Part shown: positions 1-8,291 of the stretch, in pieces
Layout: every line of letters begins with the position of its first letter
Numbering within the stretch: the first letter of the stretch is position 1
Notes under the pieces: model-generated
The model's input: the letters and a program-made list of their open reading frames with translations, nothing else
The model's database searches: none
What the model was told of the DNA's origin: nothing
Made by a program: the position numbers and the translations under genes
Assembly (NCBI GenBank): GCA_001604265.1
Contig: LVBC01000329.1
Coordinates: forward strand, 1-10,935
Direction of reading: 5' to 3'
Length of the DNA: 10,935 nt
DNA from: Spirochaetales bacterium Spiro_01
GTDB lineage: Bacteria; Spirochaetota; Spirochaetia; Sphaerochaetales; Sphaerochaetaceae

Positions 1-1272
1 ATCATCCAATCCATGATCGATGATGAGCTTTCCACCACGAGCCATGAAGGGGTGAAGATCAGGATTGTCCGCTCCTGAGTTCTGAAACACTGAAACACTC
101 TGATCAAATAGTTTTTCAAAGCCTGACTTATCGATCCTTGAAAAGTCAGCTTTGGGATCTTCCAGAACCCACTTTGCCCATGTTTTGCACAACAAGAAAG
201 GCCTCCCTTTGCTGAACGGGAAGATGAAAGACAGAGAAAAGAGAGGGAGTCCAGTGCGCCATGCAATCAGTCCGGGACGGAATCCATACCACAGTCGTTC
301 ACCGCTTTTACGATGAGGGCCATCCCATATCTCCTGCATCATACGAGCATCTGTTTCAGTGATCATGCCTTGCTTTGTTTTCGCTCCAACCAAGGTAAAT
401 GGATCGAAATCTACTTTCTTGGCAAGGCGATAATAAGTATCAGTACCACCTACGCTGTCGTGCACTGCTTTGGCAAAAGCATTCAGCTTGTGATATTTCA
501 AAGGGGTTTTGTATTCGTTGGAAACGGCGACTGGCCAGAACCCGCTGATCAAAAATTTTGTCCAGTTAATGGCAGGGCTGCTGGCCCAGATCCCATCATA
601 ATCCCCAGGGTATTCTTGAGCCTCCACCATGCTTTGCCGCCCACCGCCAGAACCGCCGTTCATATAGGCGTAACGCACAGGCCTCTCGTGAAGAATCTCG
701 GCGACAGCCTTTCCAAATACCGTCATCTGGTGCGTCGCGTTTGCCCGCCAGTTCTCCACCCGTTCCCATTGGATTTTGCCATCCGAATCCACAGCCCAGT
801 TGGAACCATAGCGTTCATTTCCCGCATCACAGGTGGCCGCTGTGAAACCATTGATGACGGCAAAAGGCATCGTCCATCCACGCTGGCTGTTGTCCGGTGC
901 GGTAATTTGTGTAACGCCTCCCGTACAGGTTCCGCCGCCTGCTGTGCCCGCAAAGCGATCGTTCCACGCCAGTGGCGACCAAACGATGATATTTTCTGTT
1001 TCTTTCCCAGTACAGTGCGAAATTTGAACCTCACAGTAGGGTGGCAGCCCGCTGACTTTCCCGTTGTTCCAAAGGAGCCTGATCAGCCAACTGATCTTTG
1101 CCTGATACAGACCGGTCTCATTGATGTTTACAGAAATCACCTGGAATTTCTCTCCCGTTAAACGGGATTCCAGCGCTTTCTGAACAAAAGCAGCATTGCA
1201 TCTTTCACGGATCCCAGGTGTTTCCCAAAGGGAAGATGTATCATGAAACTGAATGTGATCCTTTTCCAGCAC
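1..1272 (-). CDS. Tannase/feruloyl esterase family hydrolase (C-terminus cut off by window edge)
   Basis: The frame is open from GTG at 1272 to the window edge, giving 424 residues; family members are usually about 500-570. Family marks in order are LPPYC (76-80), a WNDRF strand (103-107), the nucleophile elbow GGSGGGRQS with Ser208, the following EAQEYPGDYDGIW (218-229), a lid-like segment (about 240-400) with WDGPH, and GGKLIIDHGLDD (413-424), whose last Asp aligns with the catalytic Asp. The catalytic His lies outside the window. These enzymes cleave esters of phenolic acids (gallate, ferulate, caffeate). The family normally has Cys just before the Ser, disulphide-bonded to a Cys beside the His; here it is Gly207. 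No signal peptide is visible, so it is probably cytoplasmic, unlike most characterised members. GTG is chosen because AGGAGG sits 8 bases upstream; the ATG at 1279 is out of frame and closes after 12 codons. It starts 3 bases after the upstream stop. Family assignment is firm; substrate is unknown. Confidence 0.88.
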   Translation of the reverse strand, partial: MLEKDHIQFHDTSSLWETPGIRERCNAAFVQKALESRLTGEKFQVISVNINETGLYQAKISWLIRLLWNNGKVSGLPPYCEVQISHCTGKETENIIVWSPLAWNDRFAGTAGGGTCTGGVTQITAPDNSQRGWTMPFAVINGFTAATCDAGNERYGSNWAVDSDGKIQWERVENWRANATHQMTVFGKAVAEILHERPVRYAYMNGGSGGGRQSMVEAQEYPGDYDGIWASSPAINWTKFLISGFWPVAVSNEYKTPLKYHKLNAFAKAVHDSVGGTDTYYRLAKKVDFDPFTLVGAKTKQGMITETDARMMQEIWDGPHRKSGERLWYGFRPGLIAWRTGLPLFSLSFIFPFSKGRPFLLCKTWAKWVLEDPKADFSRIDKSGFEKLFDQSVSVFQNSGADNPDLHPFMARGGKLIIDHGLDD

Positions 1273-1275
1273 GGC

Positions 1276-4200
1276 TCATTCCTCCTGATAGAGATAGTTT
1301 CCGCTGCCTGTGTGATACTCCCTGCCCTTCCATTTGATGTGTGCGGTCACACCGCAGGGTATTGTTACCTGAAGGGCCTCATGATCCCAGGAGACAGCGA
1401 TCTCCCCATATTCACTCCTGAAACGCTGCTCACAGCAAGTCAGCGGCAGCAAGTCTGGTTCCGGGTGGATTTCGATTTCCCTGAAACCCGGCTGTCTTGC
1501 TCGAATGCCCGCCACCTGCTCAAATATCCAAGATTCCACGCAGCCCAAAGCATAGTGGTCGTAACTCGTTACCTTGGGCTCCATACCGGGACAGACAGCA
1601 TCCCAGCTTTCCCAGATGGCCGTAGCTCCGTGCTCCACCTCATACAGCCAGGAAGGCATTTTATTCTGGAACAGCAGGGAAACTGCCAGGTCTTTTCGAC
1701 CAATTTGGGTCAGCGTATCCAGCAAATAGGGCGTTGCCAGAAAACCCGTATCCAACCTGCCGTCATTTTGCTCCAGCAGAGAAACGAGACGCTTCACGAA
1801 CGCAGGCCTTTTTTCCTCCGAAACCAGGTCAAAAGCCAGCATCAATACATACGCCCCCATATGATCTGTCCGCATGTCTCCATGCTTCCCAAATGCCCTG
1901 CGGATGGCCGCTTTCATTTCGGATGCTTTTCGAGCCAGGGAATCAGCCTCGGGTTTCCCGAGAATTTTTGCAATTTTGGCCATGGTGCTGACAGAAACAT
2001 ACCCGAATACGGGGGCCGTATAAAACGCCGATCCTTCGCATGCCTGCCGATGCGTTGTTATTCCCTTCTCACTGGGAATCAGCCATTCGCCGAAATGAAA
2101 GCCCGTATTCCAAAGGGAGCCGTCTACGGATGCCGGAAGTGATGGATCTCCCCGGCGGTCATCAGCGGTACGAATGATATATTCACACCAGCGGAGCATA
2201 CTGGCATACTGTTGTTCCAGAATCAGGACGTTTCCCGTTGCCTGGTACATTGCCCAGGGCACCAGCACAGCAGCGTCCGACCAGCCAGCAACGCCCACAG
2301 GATAAACATCTCCGAAATCAGCGGCGTTCTTCTCCATCAAGCTCCGGTAAATGGCTGTTTCTGGAACGGTAATGGGCACAGCGCCGTTATCCGCCTGCGA
2401 TGTGGCGAGATTCCGAAGCCAACTTGTCAGGAACGGCGTCACCTCCTCGTTCAGCAATGCCGTTTTTGCATAAATCTGGATGTCACCGGTAAAACCCGCT
2501 TTCTCCCGCGTTGGGCAGTCAGTGGGAATGGAGAGCATATTATTCCGTTGCGACCATCGAATGTTCTCGTACAGGTGATTCAACCGAGCGTCCGAGCAGC
2601 GAAAGAACGAAAGATTCTCTTTCTCACTGGACAGCGCAACAGCCGTAAAATCATCTGCTCTGGGACGATCCATTCCACTGATCCGAAGATAGCGAAAACC
2701 ATGGAATGTAAAAGCGGCTTCATATATATGAGGTTTTCCGTCAGAAACATAAATATCTTTCTGTGGTGCAATCATGGTATTGAGATAATTGCCTTGACTG
2801 TCGGGAATCTCAAAGTATTCCAAGGTGATCTCCTGCCCCGCAGGCACATCAAGCTGTATCCTCGCTCTGCCACAGATGATCTGGCCGAAATCTGCGATCC
2901 ATTCGCCTCTGGGAGAACGATATATTTGCCGACAGGGAAGCAGCTGAACAGGCCTCACCGGCTCCATGGACTGCGCGCAGAGTTGATTCATTGAAAAATG
3001 ACCGAGCGTTACAGGATACAAGTTTCCGTCCGATAGCGTATCATCCTGCTTTTCGCCCAGAAAGATATCAGACCAGGTGATCTGTCCTGTGCGACAGCTT
3101 TCACTGCCATCAGAGAAGATAGTTTCTCTTTCCCCATCGGAATATGTGACTTCCAGCTGAAAGAGCACCGCAGGCTGTCCCGTAAACCCGCTGATTTGCT
3201 GACGGGTTTGAGGACACAGATACCAGCCGTCTCCCACGTGAAAAGAGATCATGTTTTCACCGGGAATAAGCAGTTTTGTAACGTCATAGGTTTGATAATA
3301 CTGTATTTTCTCATAGACCGTGTGCTCCGGAGCAAATTCCCGGTCATCGGGACGCATCCGATTGATATACGGATGATATACGCCATGCGCCGTGGCATAA
3401 AGGCGGGCGAAGCGAATGGTATCTTTTACTCTGAAACGTTTCTCAAACCATACAGGCGGTTTAAGCGGCCAAAATGGCGGATGAGTTATTTCAGGACGGT
3501 CAAACGAAGCTTCAATCCATTTTCCCTGCCAATCGTTCTGATGAAGAAAAGCTGTTTCAAAGGCCGCCTCTCCTGTGGCAATCTGCCCATGATTGTCCCA
3601 TACTGTCAGCTTCCAGCAAAACATTGTCCGGCTTTTCAAAGGCTTTCCCTTATAGACGATATAGTGCTGCTGATCTGACGAGACGAAACCACTGTCCCAA
3701 CAAAGATACGGCCCTGCATATACTCGGATTTGCCAGGCTAATTGATGCGTGTCCTTTATCTGACTTTGCATAATCCAGGAGAAATGAGGAATCTCATCAA
3801 TCCCGACAGGGTTTTTCCGGCACAGCGTCCGCAAACGGGCAACTTTCAGTTTTGTGTTTGGAAATACGTAGGCATCCGGAACCGCCATATCGAAATAATC
3901 AAGTGAATCTTCATTCCCCCAATGTAGGTTGCACATTCTGCCCAAACCAGGTAAATCGATGGTTTTCTGTGGCTTTGGAAGTTCTTTACGAATGCAATGC
4001 AATATAGTTCGCAAGTAATCCTTCGGCAGTCCACAGCGATCATGAGCGGTATACATTGTGTTAAAGCTCAATCGTAAAAGTTTTTCCAGGTACTCACAAT
4101 GATCTGACAATGGAACCGTGGGTGTCACACCATAGAGCAATCGCCTGGCACAGGTATCTCCGCTCAATAAAATGCCCGTTTTCCTGTCCAGAAACAAGAC

Positions 4201-4644
4201 GCTGCCTAACGTATGTCCAGGCAAGGCGATAACATCCAAAAATCTGTCGCCCAATTCTATAGTTTGTCCATCATACAGAGCGTGAAGTACAGTATCGGAA
4301 TGCGCATCGCTGATGCTCCCTATTCCCATTTTTAGCATATCATGATCTGCAGGATGGAGCCAGGCTTCCGGAACGCTGTCAATATGATAGATATGATCTG
4401 GATGTCCATGCGTCAAAAACAGCTGAACGGGCTTTCCGGCAAGCTGCTGTGCATAGGCAAACAGTTCAGGCGTATCCACTGCCAGGTCGATCAGAGCAGC
4501 CTTTTTCTGTCCAACTATCAGATAGCTGTTTTGCGTGGCTTTTCCTGGCATATCAGAAAAACCGTCATCAGAAGGCCCGTGTAAAGCATCTGAAATGCGG
4601 AATACTCCTGAAGCGATCTCTCTTGCAAACAGTTGGCAGTCCAT
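1276..4644 (-). CDS. Fusion of metallo-beta-lactamase-fold hydrolase and GH78 alpha-L-rhamnosidase
   Basis: One open frame of 1122 residues joins two enzymes. Residues about 1-220 are an MBL-fold hydrolase with a full binuclear metal set: THGHPDH (His79, His81, Asp83, His84), PGHTLGS (His144), SGDT (Asp163) and TAHD (His201). After a short bridge ending near YFDMAVPDAYV, a typical GH78 start appears at about 265 (NPVGID, then FSW), followed by the beta-sandwich domains, an (alpha/alpha)6 barrel and a C-terminal beta domain. GH78 enzymes hydrolyse terminal alpha-L-rhamnose by inversion. The putative acid is Glu714 in DCPTREKAGFTGD and the putative base is Glu1012 in IWESW. There is no signal peptide, so it should act in the cytoplasm. 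ATG 4644 is chosen over TTG 4671 because AGGAGG lies just before it and TTG would run into the preceding gene. The MBL substrate is unknown. No internal start with a ribosome site was found at the junction, so a true fusion is likely. Confidence 0.9.
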   Translation of the reverse strand: MDCQLFAREIASGVFRISDALHGPSDDGFSDMPGKATQNSYLIVGQKKAALIDLAVDTPELFAYAQQLAGKPVQLFLTHGHPDHIYHIDSVPEAWLHPADHDMLKMGIGSISDAHSDTVLHALYDGQTIELGDRFLDVIALPGHTLGSVLFLDRKTGILLSGDTCARRLLYGVTPTVPLSDHCEYLEKLLRLSFNTMYTAHDRCGLPKDYLRTILHCIRKELPKPQKTIDLPGLGRMCNLHWGNEDSLDYFDMAVPDAYVFPNTKLKVARLRTLCRKNPVGIDEIPHFSWIMQSQIKDTHQLAWQIRVYAGPYLCWDSGFVSSDQQHYIVYKGKPLKSRTMFCWKLTVWDNHGQIATGEAAFETAFLHQNDWQGKWIEASFDRPEITHPPFWPLKPPVWFEKRFRVKDTIRFARLYATAHGVYHPYINRMRPDDREFAPEHTVYEKIQYYQTYDVTKLLIPGENMISFHVGDGWYLCPQTRQQISGFTGQPAVLFQLEVTYSDGERETIFSDGSESCRTGQITWSDIFLGEKQDDTLSDGNLYPVTLGHFSMNQLCAQSMEPVRPVQLLPCRQIYRSPRGEWIADFGQIICGRARIQLDVPAGQEITLEYFEIPDSQGNYLNTMIAPQKDIYVSDGKPHIYEAAFTFHGFRYLRISGMDRPRADDFTAVALSSEKENLSFFRCSDARLNHLYENIRWSQRNNMLSIPTDCPTREKAGFTGDIQIYAKTALLNEEVTPFLTSWLRNLATSQADNGAVPITVPETAIYRSLMEKNAADFGDVYPVGVAGWSDAAVLVPWAMYQATGNVLILEQQYASMLRWCEYIIRTADDRRGDPSLPASVDGSLWNTGFHFGEWLIPSEKGITTHRQACEGSAFYTAPVFGYVSVSTMAKIAKILGKPEADSLARKASEMKAAIRRAFGKHGDMRTDHMGAYVLMLAFDLVSEEKRPAFVKRLVSLLEQNDGRLDTGFLATPYLLDTLTQIGRKDLAVSLLFQNKMPSWLYEVEHGATAIWESWDAVCPGMEPKVTSYDHYALGCVESWIFEQVAGIRARQPGFREIEIHPEPDLLPLTCCEQRFRSEYGEIAVSWDHEALQVTIPCGVTAHIKWKGREYHTGSGNYLYQEE
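1281..1286 (-). promoter_or_regulatory. Ribosome binding site deciding the GTG start at 1272
   Basis: AGGAGG on the minus strand lies inside the last codons (CAG GAG GAA) of the MBL-GH78 gene and 8 bases before GTG 1272. It supports the non-ATG start of the esterase and suggests translational coupling with the gene before it. Confidence 0.8.
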
Positions 4645-4648
4645 GGAA

Positions 4649-4654
4649 CCTCCT
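4649..4654 (-). promoter_or_regulatory. Ribosome binding site deciding the ATG start at 4644
   Basis: AGGAGG (continuing as AGGAGGT) overlaps the TAG stop of the upstream rhamnosidase (4653-4655) and lies 4 bases before ATG 4644. The spacing is short but the match is perfect. It favours ATG 4644 over the upstream in-frame TTG at 4671. Confidence 0.75.
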
Positions 4655-7376
4655 ATGCGCGAAGAGCGCAAATGGCCGTAACGGCCTGATCAATCGCTTC
4701 GGTAGACTGACGAAAAAGGACGGCACGGGCACGAGCATCAGCCAGGCTTTTGCTCATGGCCTCTGTATCATGTCTGTCTGTGCCATTTACAATGTCCGGC
4801 ACATATAGCTTTAGCACATCGGTTGCGCGGTCATCAGCAAATAGGCGTTCAAACGGCGTAAAAGCAGTATACAGCGCACGATAGTCTTTCTTTGTTCGGA
4901 TGCAAAAATCATAGCTCCCGGTGGGAAGAATGCATATTTCCTGCTCAGGCAGCAGCACTTCCGCTTCGCAGTCGAATGGGATTTCGATGTGAAAGCGCAG
5001 ATTCCCATCCTGCTCGATTTTCCATTCTACTACATATTGTCCCGATGCGCTGTCAAAGCTGCCCTTTAAGAATCCCAGACGGATGTCTGGTTTCGGCGCA
5101 ATTTTCGCCCGCTTGAAACCTGGAGCTAAGGGTGAGATGCCCATGGCATGCCGATAAAGGAAATCCACTACGCTGCCATAGGCGTAATGATTCAGGCTAT
5201 TCATTCCTGTTCCACTAATGCTACCATCCGGCAGTACGCTGTTCCAGCGCTCCCAAATCGTCGTTGCGCCTAAATTCACCGCATACAGCCATCCAGGGAA
5301 CCCTTCATAGAACAAGAGATCGTATGCCTGATCAGCCATGCCATTGTCCGCCAGTACACAGTTCATCATCGTCGCGCCGACGAAGCCTCCCTTTAGCCTG
5401 TGCAGGTCTTGCTGAAAGCGTTTGTTCCATCCATCCACGATGCGCTGCTTATCAGTATATAAGCCAAACCTGAGCGCCACCAGATAACCGGTTTGCGTGT
5501 CCACAGCCAGACGCCCTGTGGAGGTATAGTACTCATTCATGATCGCTTTACGAATGACTTCGGCTCGTTCTTCATATTCGATCGCTTCACTCAACCCCAA
5601 TACTTTCGCTGCCCTTGCCACATATTGTGTGGAAGCAAAATAGTAGGCGGAACAAACAAACCCATTGTCCGTGCGGCCGAAAGTGGACTGTTCGGTGGAA
5701 CCGTCCAAAGCTAACCAGTCACCAAATTGAAAGCCGAAATCATATAGGTTTTTCCGGCCTCTTGCGGCATCGGCCCGGTATATGTAATCCACCCAATCTT
5801 TCATCAGCGGGTAATGGCGGCGAAGCATCTCCTCATTGCCGTAATACTCATAGAACATTTCCGGCAGAAAAGTGGCAATATCACTCCATACTCCTGCTGT
5901 CAGTCCGGGAAAGGCATTGGGCAGATAAATTGCTACGCCGCCGTGATTCCTTTCCTGATCAGAACGTAGGTCACGCAAAAACTTACTGTAAAAGGCACGG
6001 GTATCCATATGAAAGCCTGCTGTCGTACTGAAAACCTGAGCATCTCCCGTCCATCCCAGCCGCTCATCCCTTTGGGGGCAATCGGTGGGCATATCCAGAA
6101 AATTGGATTTCAGTCCCCACAACGAATTGAGGAAGAGTCGGTTTATTTTCGTGTTTCCGGTTTCGATCCGACCAGTTTGATCCATTTCAGAATATAGTGC
6201 GACACCATAAAATGCGGATGGATCCACATAGTCTATTCCGCTGATCTTCACATAGCGGAAGCCGAAGAAAGTGAAGCGAGGACGAATCACTCTCCTTTCC
6301 CCATCCGACACATAGGTAAATATGGAGAGAGCCGTGCGGTAATTGTCGTGATAGAAATTGCCATTCTGCAGGATTTCCCCAAACTCCCAGATCATGGTAT
6401 CGCCTCGCGGGATATTCTGTTCGCAGACCACATGTCCGGCAAAGTTTTGTCCGAAATCCAGCACAGTTTCCCCTGCCGGAGTATGAATAAGCTTCCTGAC
6501 CTGCAAACGCTCCATATCGTGAAGAGGCGGAGAATACCTGGCCCGAAGAGCTCCCGGGGCATTGATTATGACAGCCTGTTTCCAGGATGATTCTTCCCAG
6601 TGAAGGTAGTCCTGTGTTTCACCCATATAGATATCGGAAAGCAAGGTGAAACTGCGGCGATACTGCCAGGTTTCATCTGTACAGATCGTTTCTGTATGAC
6701 CGTCGGTGTATACTATTCGCAATTCAGCAATCAGCGCGAAAGGCTTTTCGGGATGAGCCGGACTTCCCAGACCGAAGTGCCCGCGATACCACCCGTCTCC
6801 CAGCAGGACGGAAAGCTGGTTTTCTTTTCTGAGGCACTCAGTCACATCATAAGAGCAATACTGATAGCCGGAGACATAGTCATTAATGAAAGGGGCCAAT
6901 TGGTCATCTCCGACCCTCTGTCCATTGAGACTGGCTTCAAATAACCCAAGGCCGCAGATATACAGTCTGCCCGATAACACATTCCCTTCTACAGAGAACG
7001 ACTTCTGAAATTCTGGATGCATATCATTATCTGATACACCGATCCACTTGGCCTTCCAAGATTCGCTCAATTTTGCTGTTTCAAAGAAATACGTATTGCT
7101 GGAAATTTCGTCGTCGCTGTCTGTGAAAACAGTGATACGGAAAAAATACCGTGTATGAGGCGACAGAAGGGCTTCTATCTTCTCTCCGAATGAGTTTAAG
7201 TTTCCTTCCTTCTCCCACACGATTTTCTGAAAAGTTTCATCCAAAGAAACCTGAAGAATCGTATTTTTCTGATGCTTTCCTTTTGAGTTGCGTATTTTCC
7301 AAGAGCAAAGGAGAAGATCATCATCAAAACCAATAGGATTTTGCAGTCCGTTGATCTTTACAGCATATATTTCCAT
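4653..7376 (-). CDS. GH78 alpha-L-rhamnosidase with C-terminal extension
   Basis: A 907-residue inverting glycoside hydrolase that should release terminal alpha-L-rhamnose from glycosides or pectic fragments. The N-terminal beta domain begins with a family-typical NPIGF (about 13-17). Next come the beta-sandwich domains (GDGWYRGHFGLG near 193-204; LDFGQNFAGH near 306-315), then the (alpha/alpha)6 barrel. The barrel carries DCPQRDERLGWTGD (Asp432, Glu438 as likely acid, Asp445) and GATTIWERW (Glu709 as likely base); a C-terminal beta domain follows. All catalytic positions expected for GH78 are present. About 80 residues after position 828 form a probably helical tail that the neighbouring GH78 protein lacks. 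No signal peptide is seen, so it is cytoplasmic. ATG 7376 is chosen because AAAGG lies 9 bases upstream; ATG 7385, which overlaps the permease stop as ATGA, would add three residues and cannot be excluded. Confidence 0.93.
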   Translation of the reverse strand: MEIYAVKINGLQNPIGFDDDLLLCSWKIRNSKGKHQKNTILQVSLDETFQKIVWEKEGNLNSFGEKIEALLSPHTRYFFRITVFTDSDDEISSNTYFFETAKLSESWKAKWIGVSDNDMHPEFQKSFSVEGNVLSGRLYICGLGLFEASLNGQRVGDDQLAPFINDYVSGYQYCSYDVTECLRKENQLSVLLGDGWYRGHFGLGSPAHPEKPFALIAELRIVYTDGHTETICTDETWQYRRSFTLLSDIYMGETQDYLHWEESSWKQAVIINAPGALRARYSPPLHDMERLQVRKLIHTPAGETVLDFGQNFAGHVVCEQNIPRGDTMIWEFGEILQNGNFYHDNYRTALSIFTYVSDGERRVIRPRFTFFGFRYVKISGIDYVDPSAFYGVALYSEMDQTGRIETGNTKINRLFLNSLWGLKSNFLDMPTDCPQRDERLGWTGDAQVFSTTAGFHMDTRAFYSKFLRDLRSDQERNHGGVAIYLPNAFPGLTAGVWSDIATFLPEMFYEYYGNEEMLRRHYPLMKDWVDYIYRADAARGRKNLYDFGFQFGDWLALDGSTEQSTFGRTDNGFVCSAYYFASTQYVARAAKVLGLSEAIEYEERAEVIRKAIMNEYYTSTGRLAVDTQTGYLVALRFGLYTDKQRIVDGWNKRFQQDLHRLKGGFVGATMMNCVLADNGMADQAYDLLFYEGFPGWLYAVNLGATTIWERWNSVLPDGSISGTGMNSLNHYAYGSVVDFLYRHAMGISPLAPGFKRAKIAPKPDIRLGFLKGSFDSASGQYVVEWKIEQDGNLRFHIEIPFDCEAEVLLPEQEICILPTGSYDFCIRTKKDYRALYTAFTPFERLFADDRATDVLKLYVPDIVNGTDRHDTEAMSKSLADARARAVLFRQSTEAIDQAVTAICALRA

Positions 7377-7381
7377 ATTGA

Positions 7382-8275
7382 TCATCCTTTCACAGCGCCA
7401 ACCGTAATTCCTTTGGCGAAGTATTTCTGGAAGAATGGATACACAATCATAATGGGCAATATACCCACTACCGCGATGGCCATCCGCATCGTGGATGTTG
7501 GAAGAGTCGTTACGTCCACGCCATGCAGTTGAGCAGAGTTGTTCGCCATAAACAGGATATTATTGTTCATCTCATTCAGCAATTGTTGCACGCTAAACAG
7601 GCTGGTATCGGTAATGTAATACAGTGCGTTGTTCCAGTCATTCCAGTAAGTGATTGCCGACATGATTCCCAGGGTGGCCAGAATGGGTTTGGACAAAGGA
7701 AGAATCATTCGGAAAAAGATTCGGAACGGTCCCGCGCCGTCCAACTCCATTGCTTCTTTTAATTCCCCGGGAATTGTGGTCTGGAAAAAATTGCGCACCA
7801 GTATCACAGAAAACGCGTTGGTCAGCAGGTTGGGAACAATCAGCCCCAAAAGGGTGTTCTTGATATTCAGATAATTACTGTATATCATATACTGCGGCAC
7901 AATCCCACCAGAAAACAGCATTGTGAATAAAATCAATCCGGTAATCAGCCGCCGTCCCGGCAGCCCTGGCTGCATGAGACCATATGCGAGCATAGTAGAG
8001 ATCAGCAGGGAGCAGACCGTTCCAATCACGGTGACGGTGATAGTAATCAGATACGCACGCCCGATCTGATCCCACTGGGCCACAATATACCGATAGGCTT
8101 CCAGGCTGGTCACCTTTGGGAAAAAGTGATAGCCATTGGCAATTGCGTAATTGGAGTCTGAAAAGGAAGCGGAGATCAGCAGCCAGAAGGGAATCACCGC
8201 CATTATGCTCATCAGGGCGAGCACAATATAAGCGGCTGCTTTGATTCCTTTTTCCTGTCGGGTCAGCGTTTTCAT
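7382..8275 (-). CDS. ABC sugar transporter permease, CarB/MalG-like inner membrane subunit
   Basis: A 297-residue integral membrane protein of the carbohydrate uptake (CUT1) ABC family. The first membrane segment is at about 12-35 and five further hydrophobic stretches follow. The cytoplasmic EAA loop that docks the ATPase is clear at 174-193 (EAMELDGAGPFRIFFRMILP). The ending (FFQKYFAKGITVGAVKG) is typical of the CarB-type partner of LplB permeases. It should pair with the permease encoded just upstream to import the ligand delivered by the binding protein. ATG 8275 is chosen because GGGGAGGGG lies 7 bases before it; the in-frame extension upstream (to 8314) would overlap the preceding permease gene and adds a charged, non-homologous-looking leader. 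No ATPase gene is nearby, so a shared MsmX-type ATPase encoded elsewhere is expected. Confidence 0.93.
   Translation of the reverse strand: MKTLTRQEKGIKAAAYIVLALMSIMAVIPFWLLISASFSDSNYAIANGYHFFPKVTSLEAYRYIVAQWDQIGRAYLITITVTVIGTVCSLLISTMLAYGLMQPGLPGRRLITGLILFTMLFSGGIVPQYMIYSNYLNIKNTLLGLIVPNLLTNAFSVILVRNFFQTTIPGELKEAMELDGAGPFRIFFRMILPLSKPILATLGIMSAITYWNDWNNALYYITDTSLFSVQQLLNEMNNNILFMANNSAQLHGVDVTTLPTSTMRMAIAVVGILPIMIVYPFFQKYFAKGITVGAVKG
7386..7390 (-). promoter_or_regulatory. Ribosome binding site for the GH78 gene
   Basis: AAAGG on the minus strand lies 9 bases before ATG 7376 but directly abuts ATG 7385, so it favours the former as the start. It sits inside the last codons of the upstream permease gene. 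Confidence 0.55.
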
Positions 8276-8282
8276 TCTGATT

Positions 8283-8291
8283 CCCCTCCCC
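8283..8291 (-). promoter_or_regulatory. Ribosome binding site deciding the ATG start at 8275
   Basis: The purine run GGGGAGGGG ends 7 bases before ATG 8275 and begins right at the TGA stop of the upstream permease (8292-8294). This supports the shorter start. Confidence 0.65.

Noticed and set aside
723..1034. Minus-strand 103-codon frame overlapping the esterase, considered as a sign that the esterase is broken
   Set aside because: It is another reading frame. The esterase frame stays open from 1272 to 1 with family motifs on both sides, so there is no frameshift.
313..1161. Long plus-strand open frame opposite the esterase gene
   Set aside because: Its translation is low-complexity antisense (many Arg, His, Pro, Cys) with no recognisable family, whereas the minus strand encodes a clear tannase-family protein over the whole stretch.
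1243..2142. Plus-strand open frame of about 300 codons opposite the GH78 part of the fusion
   Set aside because: It is a shadow of the conserved minus-strand GH78 catalytic and C-terminal domains, and its product resembles no protein family.
1276..4671. TTG start at 4671 for the fusion protein
   Set aside because: It would overlap the end of the rhamnosidase gene by 19 bases and lacks a ribosome site; ATG 4644 has AGGAGG directly upstream.
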